Source: JAAYHG01 sp012735455 (GTDB lineage: Bacteria > Bacillota > DTU030 > DUMP01). From it: a stretch of 64,000 nt of DNA. Numbering within the stretch: the stretch's first letter is position 1; every line of letters begins with the position of its first letter. Location: assembly GCA_050951365.1 (NCBI GenBank), contig JBMNIX010000010.1, positions 124,001 through 188,000 on the forward strand, read 5' to 3'. Of this stretch, positions 7,749-16,691 are shown one piece after another. A model generated the notes under the pieces. It did not search any database. It saw nothing but the letters and a program-made list of their open reading frames with translations, and had not been told where the DNA came from. Both the position numbers and the translations under genes were made by a program.

Positions 7749-9427
7749 GCCTTGGCATAAGTGCGCAGCAATTTTGTGATCTCCACCTGAATAGTCTTGC
7801 CTACCAGGTGCGCCCCGTTTTCGATATCAACCACAAAACCCTCTACCCGAGTAATTCCATTCTTGGGATTGCTCAGGTGCGGTTCTTCCACCGTGACCGT
7901 CAGCACCTGGCCTACTCGAACCGGAAGTGCGGCCGCCAGCAACTCTTCCCGCGAACGAAAAGGCTTGACAGAAAATTCCGTGCTGTGCATGCTCTCAACC
8001 CCACGGATGTGAATCGGGATCTTTAGATCCTGTTCCAGGGCCTCAAGGCCCACCCCACCGGAACCAATGAGGATCGCAGCCACGCTGGGGTGTGCCTCCA
8101 CCAAGAGCGCAGCCACCTCACCATGAGCCAAAAGACGCTTAATGTGACGGCGTACCTTAAGGCTAACCGTCTCCTCAGACGGTATCTTGCCCAACCCCTC
8201 GCAATAAGGGCAGGACTTGAGGAAAACATTGTCTAGAGCTTGACGCACTTTCTTTCTAGTCATTTCAACCAGACCTAGCTTGGTCAAACCCAACACGTTA
8301 ACCTTGACCTTATCCCGTTTTAGATATTCCTGCAGGGTGCTGATAACCTGGGCCTGGTCAGCTGGATCGTCCATGTCGATAAAATCAATAATGATAATCC
8401 CGCCGATATTACGCAGGCGCAGTTGGCGCGCTATCTCCTGCGCTGCCTCCAGGTTCGCCGTGAGCACCGTCTTTGACAGAGAAGTACTGCCCACAAATTT
8501 ACCAGTATTAACGTCAATGGCGGTCAGGGCCTCTGTTTGGTCAATGACTATGTACCCACCACATCTAAGCCACACCTTACGGCGAAAAGCGCGCTCCAGA
8601 TCTGCCTCTAGACCGTAAACTTGGAGGATGTCTTCATCAGGATCGAAATAAACCACTCTACTCTTTAGCTCTGGGCTCATCATATCCAGCAGTTCTAAAG
8701 CCCGTTCATACACCTCTAGGCTATCCACCACAAAGCTGTCCACGTCCTGGGTAAAAAGGTCCCGCACTATGCGGTAGATTAGGTCCAAGTCACGGTAAAC
8801 AACTGCGGGAGCACTGGTGTTTGAGATCCGTTTCTCCACTTGGCGCCATAGTTTCAGCAGAAACTCTACATCCTGAACCAAATCTTCCTCTGCCATGCCT
8901 TCGGCCACTGTGCGCACAATCAGCCCCATCCCCGGCGGTTTAAGATGGCGCGCCACAGTTCTTAAGCGCTCACGTTCCTTCTCGTTTTCAATCCGGCGCG
9001 ACACCCCCACATAATCCACATCAGGCATCAGGACCAGGTTGCGCCCCGGCAATGTAAGGTGCGTGGTAATCCTAGCCCCTTTGGTGCCGATGGGCTCCTT
9101 GCTGACCTGCACGACCACCTCCTGCCCTTCGCGCAGCACGTCTGATATGCCCTGTCCAATCGCTGGAGCAGGATCTTCCTCCTCACCCCCGTTCGGGTGT
9201 CGCGGCACCGCGTCAGCCACATAAAGGAAGGCATTGCGTTCCAATCCGATATTCACAAAGGCAGCTTGCATGCCAGGAAGAACATTCTCCACCCGGCCCT
9301 TATATATGTTGCCCACGAGACGCTGCACGGCGCCTTGTTCCACGTACAGCTCCATGAGTACATCATCTTCCAACACCGCAACCCAGGTCTCTTCTGCCGC
9401 TGTGTGGACCACTATCTTCTTTTTCAC
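7727..9427 (-). CDS. rng: Ribonuclease G (RNase E/G family)
   Basis: Endoribonuclease for 5S/16S maturation and mRNA decay. The 566-residue protein has an N-terminal S1-like domain (RLVGNIYKGRVENVLPGMQAA), the 5' sensor/RNase H-like region, the catalytic DNase I-like segment (ALTAIDVNTGKFVG, with a second acidic patch IIIDFIDMDD) and the Zn-link CPYCEGLGKI. It lacks the long disordered tail of RNase E. GTG start at 9427; it overlaps the upstream gene by 4 nt. The order TIGR03960-TIGR03936-rng is widespread in Firmicutes. Confidence 0.94.
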   Translation of the reverse strand: MKKKIVVHTAAEETWVAVLEDDVLMELYVEQGAVQRLVGNIYKGRVENVLPGMQAAFVNIGLERNAFLYVADAVPRHPNGGEEEDPAPAIGQGISDVLREGQEVVVQVSKEPIGTKGARITTHLTLPGRNLVLMPDVDYVGVSRRIENEKERERLRTVARHLKPPGMGLIVRTVAEGMAEEDLVQDVEFLLKLWRQVEKRISNTSAPAVVYRDLDLIYRIVRDLFTQDVDSFVVDSLEVYERALELLDMMSPELKSRVVYFDPDEDILQVYGLEADLERAFRRKVWLRCGGYIVIDQTEALTAIDVNTGKFVGSTSLSKTVLTANLEAAQEIARQLRLRNIGGIIIIDFIDMDDPADQAQVISTLQEYLKRDKVKVNVLGLTKLGLVEMTRKKVRQALDNVFLKSCPYCEGLGKIPSEETVSLKVRRHIKRLLAHGEVAALLVEAHPSVAAILIGSGGVGLEALEQDLKIPIHIRGVESMHSTEFSVKPFRSREELLAAALPVRVGQVLTVTVEEPHLSNPKNGITRVEGFVVDIENGAHLVGKTIQVEITKLLRTYAKARYLGHK

Positions 9428-10140
9428 CTGTTCCCCTCCACTTCCCCGCGCACCTTAAACTCAACCAGCGGCGAGAGTAGGTTACCCCGGCTTTCAATGT
9501 AAAGCCCTGTACGATGTATCGTTTCGATAAATCCATGCCAGTTGTTGGCGTTCCAGAAAGCCTGAAGCACCTCTTCCGGGCGAACGTTGCCGGTACTCCC
9601 AGCCCTCAGCAACAGGTCCCAGGTACCGCCCGCATCCCTGGCCCGCAGCCTGGCCTGAAGTATAAGGGGCCGGATGTCCAGGTCCCGGCGCTTACTCTTA
9701 GTCTCTTTGACAATAATGATGCTCCCCTGCTCCAAGAATTCTTCCCAGGCCGTTTGTATCTCTTTCTCCTGCCGCCCAGTCAACTGTGCCTCCACCTGGT
9801 AACTGGCCGCGTTTATCTGGGCCATAAGGGAGGGAGCATTCTTACTTACCTCGCGGGCGGCTAATACCTTTATCCCTGCTGGCAGCTGCGCTTCCAGGCG
9901 GGTCTTGAACTCTGCCACCGGGAGACGTTCCCTGAGCTCGAAGTCCGCGTACTCAGCCTCACTGGTAACGCCCAGGGCCAAGGCCGACCCAAAGGCTATC
10001 TTGGGGCGCGGCGTAAAACCCTCCGAATAAGCTACGGGCAAAGCAGCCCGTCGCACCGCTTTTTCCACGGCTCCGGCAAAGTCCAGGTGGGAAATAAAGC
10101 GCGCCACACGTTCTTTGGCCAGTCTTACCCTGATCTTCAC
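9424..10140 (-). CDS. TIGR03936 family (DUF2344) protein
   Basis: A 238-residue protein of the radical-SAM-linked family TIGR03936: N-terminal KERVARFISHLDFAGAVEKA, then RPKIAFGSALALGVTSEAEY, typical conserved blocks. In many genomes this domain is fused to, or encoded next to, the TIGR03960 radical SAM protein, as here (4-nt overlap on both sides). It is proposed to act in tRNA or rRNA modification with its partner, but no reaction is established that I know of. Confidence 0.88.
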   Translation of the reverse strand: MKIRVRLAKERVARFISHLDFAGAVEKAVRRAALPVAYSEGFTPRPKIAFGSALALGVTSEAEYADFELRERLPVAEFKTRLEAQLPAGIKVLAAREVSKNAPSLMAQINAASYQVEAQLTGRQEKEIQTAWEEFLEQGSIIIVKETKSKRRDLDIRPLILQARLRARDAGGTWDLLLRAGSTGNVRPEEVLQAFWNANNWHGFIETIHRTGLYIESRGNLLSPLVEFKVRGEVEGNR

Positions 10141-12029
10141 TTTGTTTCACCTCGCCGCCTGATTGGTATATCCAGCGCAGGGCAGACTCCACACCCACTG
10201 CAGCGCTCCTGGCTGCAGTCAGGGGTACTAGCTCCACTCAAGGCGCGCATTCGCTCAGAGAGGAGAAAGTCTTTTGTCACACCTGGATCTAGATGATCCC
10301 AGGGCAGTATTTCGTCTTCGGGAATGGTGCGATTGGCATAAAAGGCTGGATCTACGCCAATATCTTGGAAAGCCTGCTGCCACAAATCAAAACGGAAGTG
10401 CTCGCTCCAACCATCTAAGCGGCAGCCTAAACGCCAAGCTCGTTCAATAACAGGAGCAATCCGGCGGTCGCCCTTAGACATAACTGCCTCCAACAAGCTT
10501 TGCTCAGTACCATGCCAGCGGTGTTCCAAGCGTTTACCCTTAAGCTGTCCATGTACCAAGAGCTGACGCCGTTTAAGCTCTTCAGAGTCAACCTGCCCCT
10601 CCCACTGAAAGGGTGTATGAGGCTTAGGCACAAAGTTCGAGGTGGAGACTGTCACGCGTGTAATGCTGCCGCGGTTAGGCTTGATGTTCGCTACCCTCCT
10701 GGCCAGCTCAGCAATACCTAACAGATCATCATCTGTTTCTGTGGGCAGACCCACCATAAAGTACAGTTTGAACGACCTCCAGCCTGCCTCAACGGCTTGG
10801 ATTACCGCCCGCAGCAGGTCTTCTTCTGTGACATTTTTGTTTATAACATCACGCAAGCGCTGGCTGCCTGCCTCTGGAGCAAAGGTAATGCTGGAGCGCC
10901 GTACCTCGTGAATCTTCTTGGCCTGTTCCACAGCAAAACTATCCGCCCTGAGGGAAGGCAAGGAAACACGTACCCCTTCTGTTCCATGCTCCTTAATCAA
11001 GGCGTCAATAAGCTCTTCAATTCGTGAATAGTCCAGGCTGGAGAGGGAGGTGAGAGATATCTCACCATACCCCGTATTCTCCAGGAGGCGCCGCGCCTGT
11101 TCAACCAACGTGGCCGTATCTTTTTCTCGCACTGGGCGGTAGATCATGCCCGCCTGGCAGAAGCGGCAACCGCGGGCGCAACCGCGGAAAAGCTCCAACA
11201 TCGCGCGGTCGTGTACAACGTCTAAGAAGGGCACCACGGGGCGTTGCGGAAAGGTTGCCTGGTTCAGGTCCTTGAGCACACGCTTTTGCACCCGAGCCGG
11301 TATCCCTGTGCGGTCCGGGCGCACTGCCGCCACGGCACCGGTGTCCAGGTATTCCACGGTGTAGAACTGCGGTACATAAACACCAGGAATAGCAGCAGCC
11401 GCCTGGAGCAGTTCCTGGCGGCTCCCACCCCGCTCCTTAAAGTCCCGGACGAGATCTAGAATTTCGCCTAGCACTTCTTCCCCTTCCCCCAGCACCACCA
11501 AATCTAGGAAGGGAGCGATAGGCTCGGGATTAAAAGCGCAAGGACCACCTGCCACCACCAACGGATCTGTCTCAGCACGCTCCTTGGCCCAAAGTGGAAT
11601 CCCAGCCAGATCCAGCATGTTGAGGATGTTGGTATAGGTCATCTCGTACTGCAGGGTAAAACCGATAAGATCGAACTCCTTAAGGGAGGTTCTTGTCTCC
11701 AGACTGTAGAGGGGCAACCCATTCGCTCGCAGTTCCTTTTCCATGTCAACCCAGGGTGCAAACACCCGCTCCATAAGCGCGTCGGGTCGGGTATTAACCA
11801 CCTGGTAAAGTATCTTGGAGCCCAAGTGGGACATCCCCACCTCGTAAATATCCGGAAAGGCCAAGACCATCTTCACCGGAATTTCGGCATGGTTTTTTCG
11901 GACCTCATTCCACTCACCGCCGGTGTAGCGAGCCGGTTTTTCCACCCGTGGCAGAATGCGTTCTAAGCTCTTGCTAAGCTCATTCAAATCCTCCATCTCC
12001 TTGTTGGGGCCTACGAGACCATTCAGCAC
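10137..12029 (-). CDS. TIGR03960 family B12-binding-like radical SAM protein
   Basis: A 630-residue radical SAM enzyme. The N-terminal third is a cobalamin-binding-like fold (VLAFPDIYEVGMSHLGSKIL), the core carries the 4Fe-4S motif CARGCRFCQAG (Cx3Cx2C), and the C-terminus has a Cys-rich tail (CSQERCSGCGVCPALDIP) that could bind another cluster. It is coupled to the TIGR03936 gene by a 4-nt overlap. The GTG start at 12029 has a weak Shine-Dalgarno; ATG at 11996 has AAGGAG directly against it, so the start is uncertain. Substrate unknown. Confidence 0.87.
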   Translation of the reverse strand: MLNGLVGPNKEMEDLNELSKSLERILPRVEKPARYTGGEWNEVRKNHAEIPVKMVLAFPDIYEVGMSHLGSKILYQVVNTRPDALMERVFAPWVDMEKELRANGLPLYSLETRTSLKEFDLIGFTLQYEMTYTNILNMLDLAGIPLWAKERAETDPLVVAGGPCAFNPEPIAPFLDLVVLGEGEEVLGEILDLVRDFKERGGSRQELLQAAAAIPGVYVPQFYTVEYLDTGAVAAVRPDRTGIPARVQKRVLKDLNQATFPQRPVVPFLDVVHDRAMLELFRGCARGCRFCQAGMIYRPVREKDTATLVEQARRLLENTGYGEISLTSLSSLDYSRIEELIDALIKEHGTEGVRVSLPSLRADSFAVEQAKKIHEVRRSSITFAPEAGSQRLRDVINKNVTEEDLLRAVIQAVEAGWRSFKLYFMVGLPTETDDDLLGIAELARRVANIKPNRGSITRVTVSTSNFVPKPHTPFQWEGQVDSEELKRRQLLVHGQLKGKRLEHRWHGTEQSLLEAVMSKGDRRIAPVIERAWRLGCRLDGWSEHFRFDLWQQAFQDIGVDPAFYANRTIPEDEILPWDHLDPGVTKDFLLSERMRALSGASTPDCSQERCSGCGVCPALDIPIRRRGETK

Positions 12030-12140
12030 TTATATCACTTAGTATTACAAAGAACTCTAGTCTCAAACACATAGGTGCCTAAGAAGTCCTCATTTGTTGT
12101 CCGGTAGATTTCTTCATTTGACTGGTAAAATCCTCCCTTT

Positions 12141-13028
12141 TCAGCACCTTCTGGAGAGTGCCTCCTGAAACGTAGAATTCGGCCCCAGACTGAAAAGCGC
12201 TGCACTAAACTCGCCCTCACCTAAGGTGCCAAGGAGTCGCCCCTCCCTGTCCAGCACCCAGATCAGATGGTACCTTCCCGTCGTGAGCTCCTTCACCACT
12301 TCCTTAAGATAGCTATTCGCTGCCACCACCAGTACTTGTCCTGGAAGCACCTGACCTTTTTTTATCCCAGCCTGCTTGTGAACCAGGTAGCGTATAAGCA
12401 CCAAAGAAGAAGAACGACGCTCTGATTCGGCGGCGCTCCAGATAAATACCCCTGCCAAAGCTGCACTAAGTGCAAATACATGGTGCTGACAGAGTAACAG
12501 CGCCAGCAAAACAATCAGTACTCCCAAAGCCTGCCCCAACCGCGTGGCAATCTCCGTAGCCTGTCGCCACGGTAGCCGCTGGCTGAGAGCGGAGCGCAGC
12601 AACCGTCCGCCGTCCAAGGGCAAGGCCGGCAAGAGATTGAAAAGAGCCAGGGTAGTATTGGCACGAAAAAAAAGCCCGGCTAAAGAAACATCCCAGATCC
12701 CATAGCCGGACAGAAGCCAGGCCGCAGCCGCCAAAATCATGTTTTCAGCCGGCCCAGCCAAGGCCACGGCCGCCTCTACCTGAGGATCTAGGCTCGTCAA
12801 ATCCAGATCTTCAATACGGGCCACACCACCAAAGGGTAGGATCTCCATCTCTTGGACCCTTAGACCGTAGGCCCGCGCAGCCACCACATGGGCCGTCTCA
12901 TGCAGTAGCGCGGCCCCGAAAAAAGTGAGTGCCTCAGGTAAGAAGCCGAGTAACGCATACGCCACCAGAGCCAGCAGAAAAAAATCATTGAGGATTATCC
13001 TGACGCCGAGAACCTGTCCGGCCCTCAA
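12141..13028 (-). CDS. spoIVFB: SpoIVFB-like M50 site-2 metalloprotease
   Basis: Intramembrane protease that in Bacillus cuts pro-sigma-K in the mother cell. The 295-residue protein has several membrane helices, the zinc motif HETAH (H43, E44, H47) and the third ligand region NLLPALPLDGG (D139). A C-terminal CBS-like region follows residue 215, as in SpoIVFB where it senses ATP. TTG at 13028 has GGAGGG 7 nt upstream and overlaps the spoIVFA stop by 4 nt. Nearby absence of sigK means the substrate gene lies elsewhere. Confidence 0.85.
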   Translation of the reverse strand: MRAGQVLGVRIILNDFFLLALVAYALLGFLPEALTFFGAALLHETAHVVAARAYGLRVQEMEILPFGGVARIEDLDLTSLDPQVEAAVALAGPAENMILAAAAWLLSGYGIWDVSLAGLFFRANTTLALFNLLPALPLDGGRLLRSALSQRLPWRQATEIATRLGQALGVLIVLLALLLCQHHVFALSAALAGVFIWSAAESERRSSSLVLIRYLVHKQAGIKKGQVLPGQVLVVAANSYLKEVVKELTTGRYHLIWVLDREGRLLGTLGEGEFSAALFSLGPNSTFQEALSRRC

Positions 13029-13843
13029 GCTGTACCCTCCTTCGACCTGTTAGGGCGCTGCTCCACTTGAGGACCAGGCATGGCCTCGTCGGTTGGGTAG
13101 GGCGAGACTTCGTCCTGCGAAGGTGTCAATGTCGGCACAACGGGCTCCTCCATTACCCCGAGTTTTACCGCCGGGTCGACATTTACGCCCCGTTCCTTCA
13201 TCTCCAGGTGCAGGTGCGGACCAGTGGTAAGTCCGCTGGTCCCTACCGTAGCAATGACCTCACCGGTACGTACCACCTGCTTCTCCTCGACCCACACCTC
13301 CCCCAGGTGCCCATAAAGACTCACCAGGCCATTGCCGTGGTTTACCTCCACTACACGTCCCAACAGTTCCTCTTCGCCCACCCGCGCAATGTAACCACCG
13401 TAGATACACTTGACCGGGGTGCCGCTAGGAGCCTCAATATCAATCCCCTGGTGAAAACGTTTGTCGCCGTAAATCGGGTGAATCCGCCAACCGTAGCGAG
13501 ATATAACCCGCCCCTCCACAGGAAAAACATAACCTGTCAGCGAGGATGTTGGCACTGCCTCGATATCTTCTTCGTTTCCCTTAAGAGCCGGCAAAACCGG
13601 CAGCCGCCAGTGCTCCTGGCTGTACTGGCGTAACCTCTCCCAATTGACCTCCGGCTGATACTCTGTTACCGACCAGTGGATACTGCGCACAACTTTATCC
13701 GTCACCGGCAAACCTAACTGCAGCAGCCCCCAAACAGTAAAGTAAAGCGTTGCTGCCACTACCAGTTGCCGGAGGAATATGGACTCGCCCAACTGAGTCC
13801 GCAGTCGCCGCCGCCAGCTGTACCAGCGATAACCTAGTCCCAC
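13025..13843 (-). CDS. spoIVFA: SpoIVFA-like M23 peptidase-domain protein
   Basis: In Bacillus SpoIVFA anchors and inhibits SpoIVFB in the outer forespore membrane. The 272-residue product has one membrane helix (about 24-45) and a C-terminal M23 LytM domain with RFHQGIDI and GPHLHLEM, so the HxxxD and HxH zinc ligands are present and the domain may be catalytically competent. A Pro-rich tail follows (about 235-272). GTG start at 13843 with GGGGAGGGG upstream; a sigma-E-like promoter precedes it and spoIVFB overlaps its end. Confidence 0.82.
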   Translation of the reverse strand: MGLGYRWYSWRRRLRTQLGESIFLRQLVVAATLYFTVWGLLQLGLPVTDKVVRSIHWSVTEYQPEVNWERLRQYSQEHWRLPVLPALKGNEEDIEAVPTSSLTGYVFPVEGRVISRYGWRIHPIYGDKRFHQGIDIEAPSGTPVKCIYGGYIARVGEEELLGRVVEVNHGNGLVSLYGHLGEVWVEEKQVVRTGEVIATVGTSGLTTGPHLHLEMKERGVNVDPAVKLGVMEEPVVPTLTPSQDEVSPYPTDEAMPGPQVEQRPNRSKEGTA

Positions 13844-13877
13844 GGCCTTCCCCTCCCCCGGGAACCTTTGTCCCTAA

Positions 13878-13906
13878 TATGTATTAGCTTGGGCACCAAA
13901 ATATGA
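13878..13906 (-). promoter_or_regulatory. Sigma-E-like promoter of the spoIVF operon
   Basis: Minus strand TCATATT (13900-13906), 14-nt spacer, AATACATA (13878-13885). The -35 fits the sigma-E consensus KMATATT exactly and the -10 keeps the ATACA core; the spacing is right. The spoIVF operon is sigma-E dependent in Bacillus subtilis. Confidence 0.55.
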
Positions 13907-13908
13907 AA

Positions 13909-13953
13909 GACCGTCCAAAAACTTCACCCAATTAGGTGTGGTTAAGGACGGTC
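13909..13953 (-). terminator. Long hairpin between the 90-residue gene and spoIVFA
   Basis: GACCGTCC (13909-13916) pairs with GGACGGTC (13946-13953); the loop itself contains a second imperfect pairing (CACC/GGTG). On the minus strand it is followed by TTTCATATTTT. It would stop transcripts coming from 14359 just before the sigma-E-like promoter. Confidence 0.55.
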
Positions 13954-14086
13954 ATCAAGAAAGACGCAGGCAACTTCAAGGGCAGCTTTTGTCCCCCTTC
14001 CCCTCCTCGGCTCCCCTAAGCAGGCAAGGATGGGCCAGTTGCTTCTTTATCTACACACTAAGTGAACACCTGGATGATAGTGGCGA

Positions 14087-14359
14087 CTACGGTCTCCAAT
14101 AAGTAAACAAGAGGTAAGCCGAGAGAAAAATCAGGATCGTTCCGCTCAGCGGGACCAACACATCGAACAGGCGCCGGTGGCGCGGCAGTCCTTTCCGGCC
14201 CAGGGAAAACAGATTGTTGAGCCCGATTAGAAACCAGATAAGGCCATAAGTATCGCGCCAGCCGTGAGCCCAGTTCCACGTAGCCGCACCCATTAGAATC
14301 ACGCTAATGGGCAGGAGTATATACTTTTCCACAATACCGAGGCCCCGTGGCGCTTCCAT
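14087..14359 (-). CDS. Small integral membrane protein, unknown
   Basis: A 90-residue hydrophobic protein with three to four predicted membrane segments (KYILLPISVILMGAATW, YGLIWFLIGLNNLF, LVPLSGTILIFLSAYLLF) and a short basic loop (GRKGLPRHRR). I do not recognise the family. ATG at 14359 has AAGGAG 9 nt upstream, which supports it being translated. It lies between the tautomerase and the spoIVF operon with a hairpin after it. Confidence 0.6.
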   Translation of the reverse strand: MEAPRGLGIVEKYILLPISVILMGAATWNWAHGWRDTYGLIWFLIGLNNLFSLGRKGLPRHRRLFDVLVPLSGTILIFLSAYLLFTYWRP

Positions 14360-14403
14360 CCCCCGGCTCCTTTCTTATGCTGCTCTTCCGTAATCCCTAA
14401 TGA

Positions 14404-14589
14404 TTACTTATCTGCCCGAAGCTTACCCGCCACAGCAAAGTTCTCCGGCGCCATGTCCCGCATAATGATGCGTACCGCCTCGGCAGGGACGCCCAGGCTA
14501 TCCACAATAGCCTCTGTTACCTTGGCCGCCATTTCCCGTTTCTGCTCCACCGTACGACCCTCAAAGAGCTCAATCTGTACAATTGGCAT
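14404..14589 (-). CDS. 4-oxalocrotonate tautomerase family protein
   Basis: A 61-residue tautomerase monomer. The catalytic N-terminal proline follows the initiator Met (MPIVQIELFEGRT), and KREMAAKVTEAIV and the VRIIMRDMAPENF segment are typical. Small homologues such as YwhB form hexamers and tautomerise 2-hydroxymuconate-like substrates in vitro, but the physiological substrate is usually unknown. It is downstream of the fumarase genes, about 100 nt away, on the same strand. Confidence 0.85.
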   Translation of the reverse strand: MPIVQIELFEGRTVEQKREMAAKVTEAIVDSLGVPAEAVRIIMRDMAPENFAVAGKLRADK

Positions 14590-14688
14590 GTGCTACCCTC
14601 CCACTGTTTTTTCACCGGATCCTACCGGCTAGTTTTTCATATTCTGCACCAGTTGCTGCAATTCCTGTCCGAGGGAACCACGCTCACT

Positions 14689-15192
14689 TCAGTATGTAGA
14701 TCTGGGCCTTATAGCCGGGAATCCCTCTACTTCCAAGCGGTAAATGGCTTCCGGCCCCAGGTCTGGATAGGCTACCACCTCTGCGCGTTTGATGCAGCTG
14801 GCCAAGAGAACCCCTAGGCCACCGAAGGTAACCAGGTAAAGTGCCCGGTACTTAGCAAGGGCCGCCTGTACCTCAGGGCTGCGGCGGCCCTTGCCTACCA
14901 TCGCCTTTAGGCCCCGCTCTAAGAGAAGCGGGGTGTAGGGGTCCATCCGGCCACTGGTGGTAGGTCCCGCAGGGCCAATGACCTCCCCCGGTGCCGCCGG
15001 ACACGGACCGGTATAATATAGTATTTGTCCCGTGAGATCCACCGGCCACGGTTCACCCCGTACTGCCGCCTCCACCAAGCGACGGTGGGCCGCATCCCGT
15101 GCCGTATAGATAACCCCTGCGATAAGCACCTCTTCTCCCTCGGCCACAGAGAGTACTATTTCATCACTCAAGGGGGCGGAGAGAATCTTCAT
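14689..15192 (-). CDS. fumB: Class I fumarate hydratase, beta subunit (C-terminal domain)
   Basis: Second subunit of the two-subunit, 4Fe-4S-dependent fumarase that interconverts fumarate and malate. The 167-residue protein has GQILYYTGPCPA, the diagnostic GPTTSGRMDPYTPLLLE segment and LVTFGGLGVLLASCIK. It starts with ATG overlapping the alpha-subunit stop (ATGA). Homologous beta subunits also serve L-tartrate dehydratase, but the fumarase assignment is favoured in an anaerobe with this split arrangement. Confidence 0.9.
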   Translation of the reverse strand: MKILSAPLSDEIVLSVAEGEEVLIAGVIYTARDAAHRRLVEAAVRGEPWPVDLTGQILYYTGPCPAAPGEVIGPAGPTTSGRMDPYTPLLLERGLKAMVGKGRRSPEVQAALAKYRALYLVTFGGLGVLLASCIKRAEVVAYPDLGPEAIYRLEVEGFPAIRPRSTY

Positions 15193-16058
15193 GATAATAC
15201 CTCCCAGCCAGTATCCTTACGCCATACCGCCGAGGCATGGCGCGCCGCGTGGCACTGCAGGTTCACAGCCACCGGCAAGCCACCGATGTGGGTAGGAAAG
15301 GCCTCCACCGCTACCCCCAGAGCCGTGGTGTATCCACCCAGACCCTGCGGTCCCACACCCAGCTGGTTGATCCGGGCTAATAGCTCGCATTCCAGTTCCC
15401 TGAGGTGAGGCTTTTCGTTCGGGACGTCTAACGGCCGCAGCAGGGCCTTCTTGGCCAGATAGGCGGCCCACTCTAAATTGCCACCCAGTCCCACGCCCAC
15501 TACAAGGGGTGGGCAGGCATTTGGCCCAGCCTGACTAACGGTCTCTAGGACAAAATCAATGACGCCGTTGCGTCCATCGGCGGGCTTTAGCATGGCCAAA
15601 CGGCTCATATTTTCACTACCAACCCCCTTGGGGGCCACGGTGATCTCTACTTCATCACCGGGCACAACTTCCACATGCAGTATAGCCGGGGTATTGTCAC
15701 CGGTATTCTCCCGCAGCAGAGGGTCGGCCACCACCGAACGGCGCAAGTGACCACCCACGTAGGCACGCCTTACCCCTTCGTCAATGACTTTGGCTAGCTC
15801 GGCCCCTACCAGCCGCACTCCCTGTCCCAAGCGGACAAAAACCACCGCCAAACCTGTATCCTGGCATAAGGGGCGACCTCGCTCTGCCGCCAAACGAGCA
15901 TTGTCCAGGGTAAGGGTAAGGATCCTCTTGGCAGTCTCGTCCTTTTCTCGCTCCAGTGCCGCCTCCAGGGCCCTGAGGACATCTGCCGGCAGCCTACTCA
16001 CCGCTCTTAGACAGAGTTCCTTGACCACATCGGGATCAATCCGACACTCAGCCGCCAT
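15189..16058 (-). CDS. fumA: Class I fumarate hydratase, alpha subunit (N-terminal domain)
   Basis: Binds the catalytic 4Fe-4S cluster. The 289-residue protein contains the three expected cysteine regions, RPLCQDTG, NACPPLVVGVG and NLQCHAARHA. I start it at ATG 16058 because AAGGAG lies 8 nt upstream and the family begins near this point; the open frame extends 60 codons further but that stretch overlaps csoR and its terminator. Pairs with the beta subunit by a 4-nt overlap. Class I fumarases are oxygen sensitive, fitting an anaerobe. Confidence 0.92.
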   Translation of the reverse strand: MAAECRIDPDVVKELCLRAVSRLPADVLRALEAALEREKDETAKRILTLTLDNARLAAERGRPLCQDTGLAVVFVRLGQGVRLVGAELAKVIDEGVRRAYVGGHLRRSVVADPLLRENTGDNTPAILHVEVVPGDEVEITVAPKGVGSENMSRLAMLKPADGRNGVIDFVLETVSQAGPNACPPLVVGVGLGGNLEWAAYLAKKALLRPLDVPNEKPHLRELECELLARINQLGVGPQGLGGYTTALGVAVEAFPTHIGGLPVAVNLQCHAARHASAVWRKDTGWEVLS

Positions 16059-16125
16059 GCTCTCATCTCCTTGCCTTGCTTCCCTTGTCCTATTCATTCT
16101 ACACCTTGAAAACCCCGGTAACAAG

Positions 16126-16155
16126 AAAAAGCAGTCCTTGTGGAATAAGGACTGC
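16126..16155 (-). terminator. Intrinsic terminator of csoR
   Basis: Minus strand GCAGTCCTT, 7-nt loop, AAGGACTGC then TTTTTCTTG. The stem starts directly after the csoR stop codon. Confidence 0.9.
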
Positions 16156-16455
16156 CTACTTGATGAATTTTTGTACCACGGCCATAAGCTCCTTGATAGC
16201 TCCTTCACCATGGTTTTCCTGAATGGCTTGCACCACACAACCGCGTGTATGGCTCTCCAATAGCATCAACCCAACTTTGTTCAGAGCTGCACGAACAGCC
16301 GCCACCTGGGTCAGTATATCTACACAGTAACGGTCCTCGTCCACCATTTTTTGGATGCCGCGTACCTGGCCCTCAACCTTACGGAGCCGCTCCAGGATCC
16401 CATCCTTGTCCCTTTCATAATGGGAAAGAGACACATGCCTGTGTTGCCCTTCCAT
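16156..16455 (-). CDS. csoR: CsoR/RcnR-family metal-sensing repressor
   Basis: All-helical DNA-binding repressor (DUF156). The 99-residue protein has the KDGILERLRKVEGQVRGIQKM helix and a Cys-His-Cys ligand set at C44, H69 and C73 (YCVDIL; ESHTRGCV), the pattern of copper-sensing CsoR; related members sense persulfide or formaldehyde. ATG at 16455 is favoured over an upstream GTG because AGGGGG lies 9 nt ahead of it. No copper exporter is adjacent, so its regulon is elsewhere. Confidence 0.87.
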   Translation of the reverse strand: MEGQHRHVSLSHYERDKDGILERLRKVEGQVRGIQKMVDEDRYCVDILTQVAAVRAALNKVGLMLLESHTRGCVVQAIQENHGEGAIKELMAVVQKFIK

Positions 16456-16628
16456 TTTTGGTACCCCCCTGACCTCGGGCACTGAGATTTACTCAAAAGC
16501 AATGACTATTGTACCTATACCGGGTAATTATCAGCCACATTATATCTGCCTTTAACTCTTGTAGCAAGTGATTTTTCATTAAAAAAAACCGGGTGGATAA
16601 CCTAAGCCTATGAAAACCCTTACTTTCC

Positions 16629-16657
16629 TTGTGTGTCACCAGGGGCAGGTGTATAAT
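16629..16657 (+). promoter_or_regulatory. Promoter of the NifU-like gene
   Basis: TTGTGT (16629-16634), 17-nt spacer, perfect TATAAT (16652-16657). The predicted leader is about 28 nt. Confidence 0.6.
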
Positions 16658-16691
16658 GGAAACGAATCATCAACAGAAAGGATGTGGTAAC

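Noticed and set aside
14058..14279. Alternative frame (73 residues) over the small membrane-protein gene
   Set aside because: It overlaps a frame with a better RBS, hydrophobic helices and proper termination; the alternative is mixed in composition.
16059..16238. 60-codon N-terminal extension of fumarase alpha
   Set aside because: It overlaps the csoR terminator and has no family match; ATG 16058 has AAGGAG 8 nt upstream.
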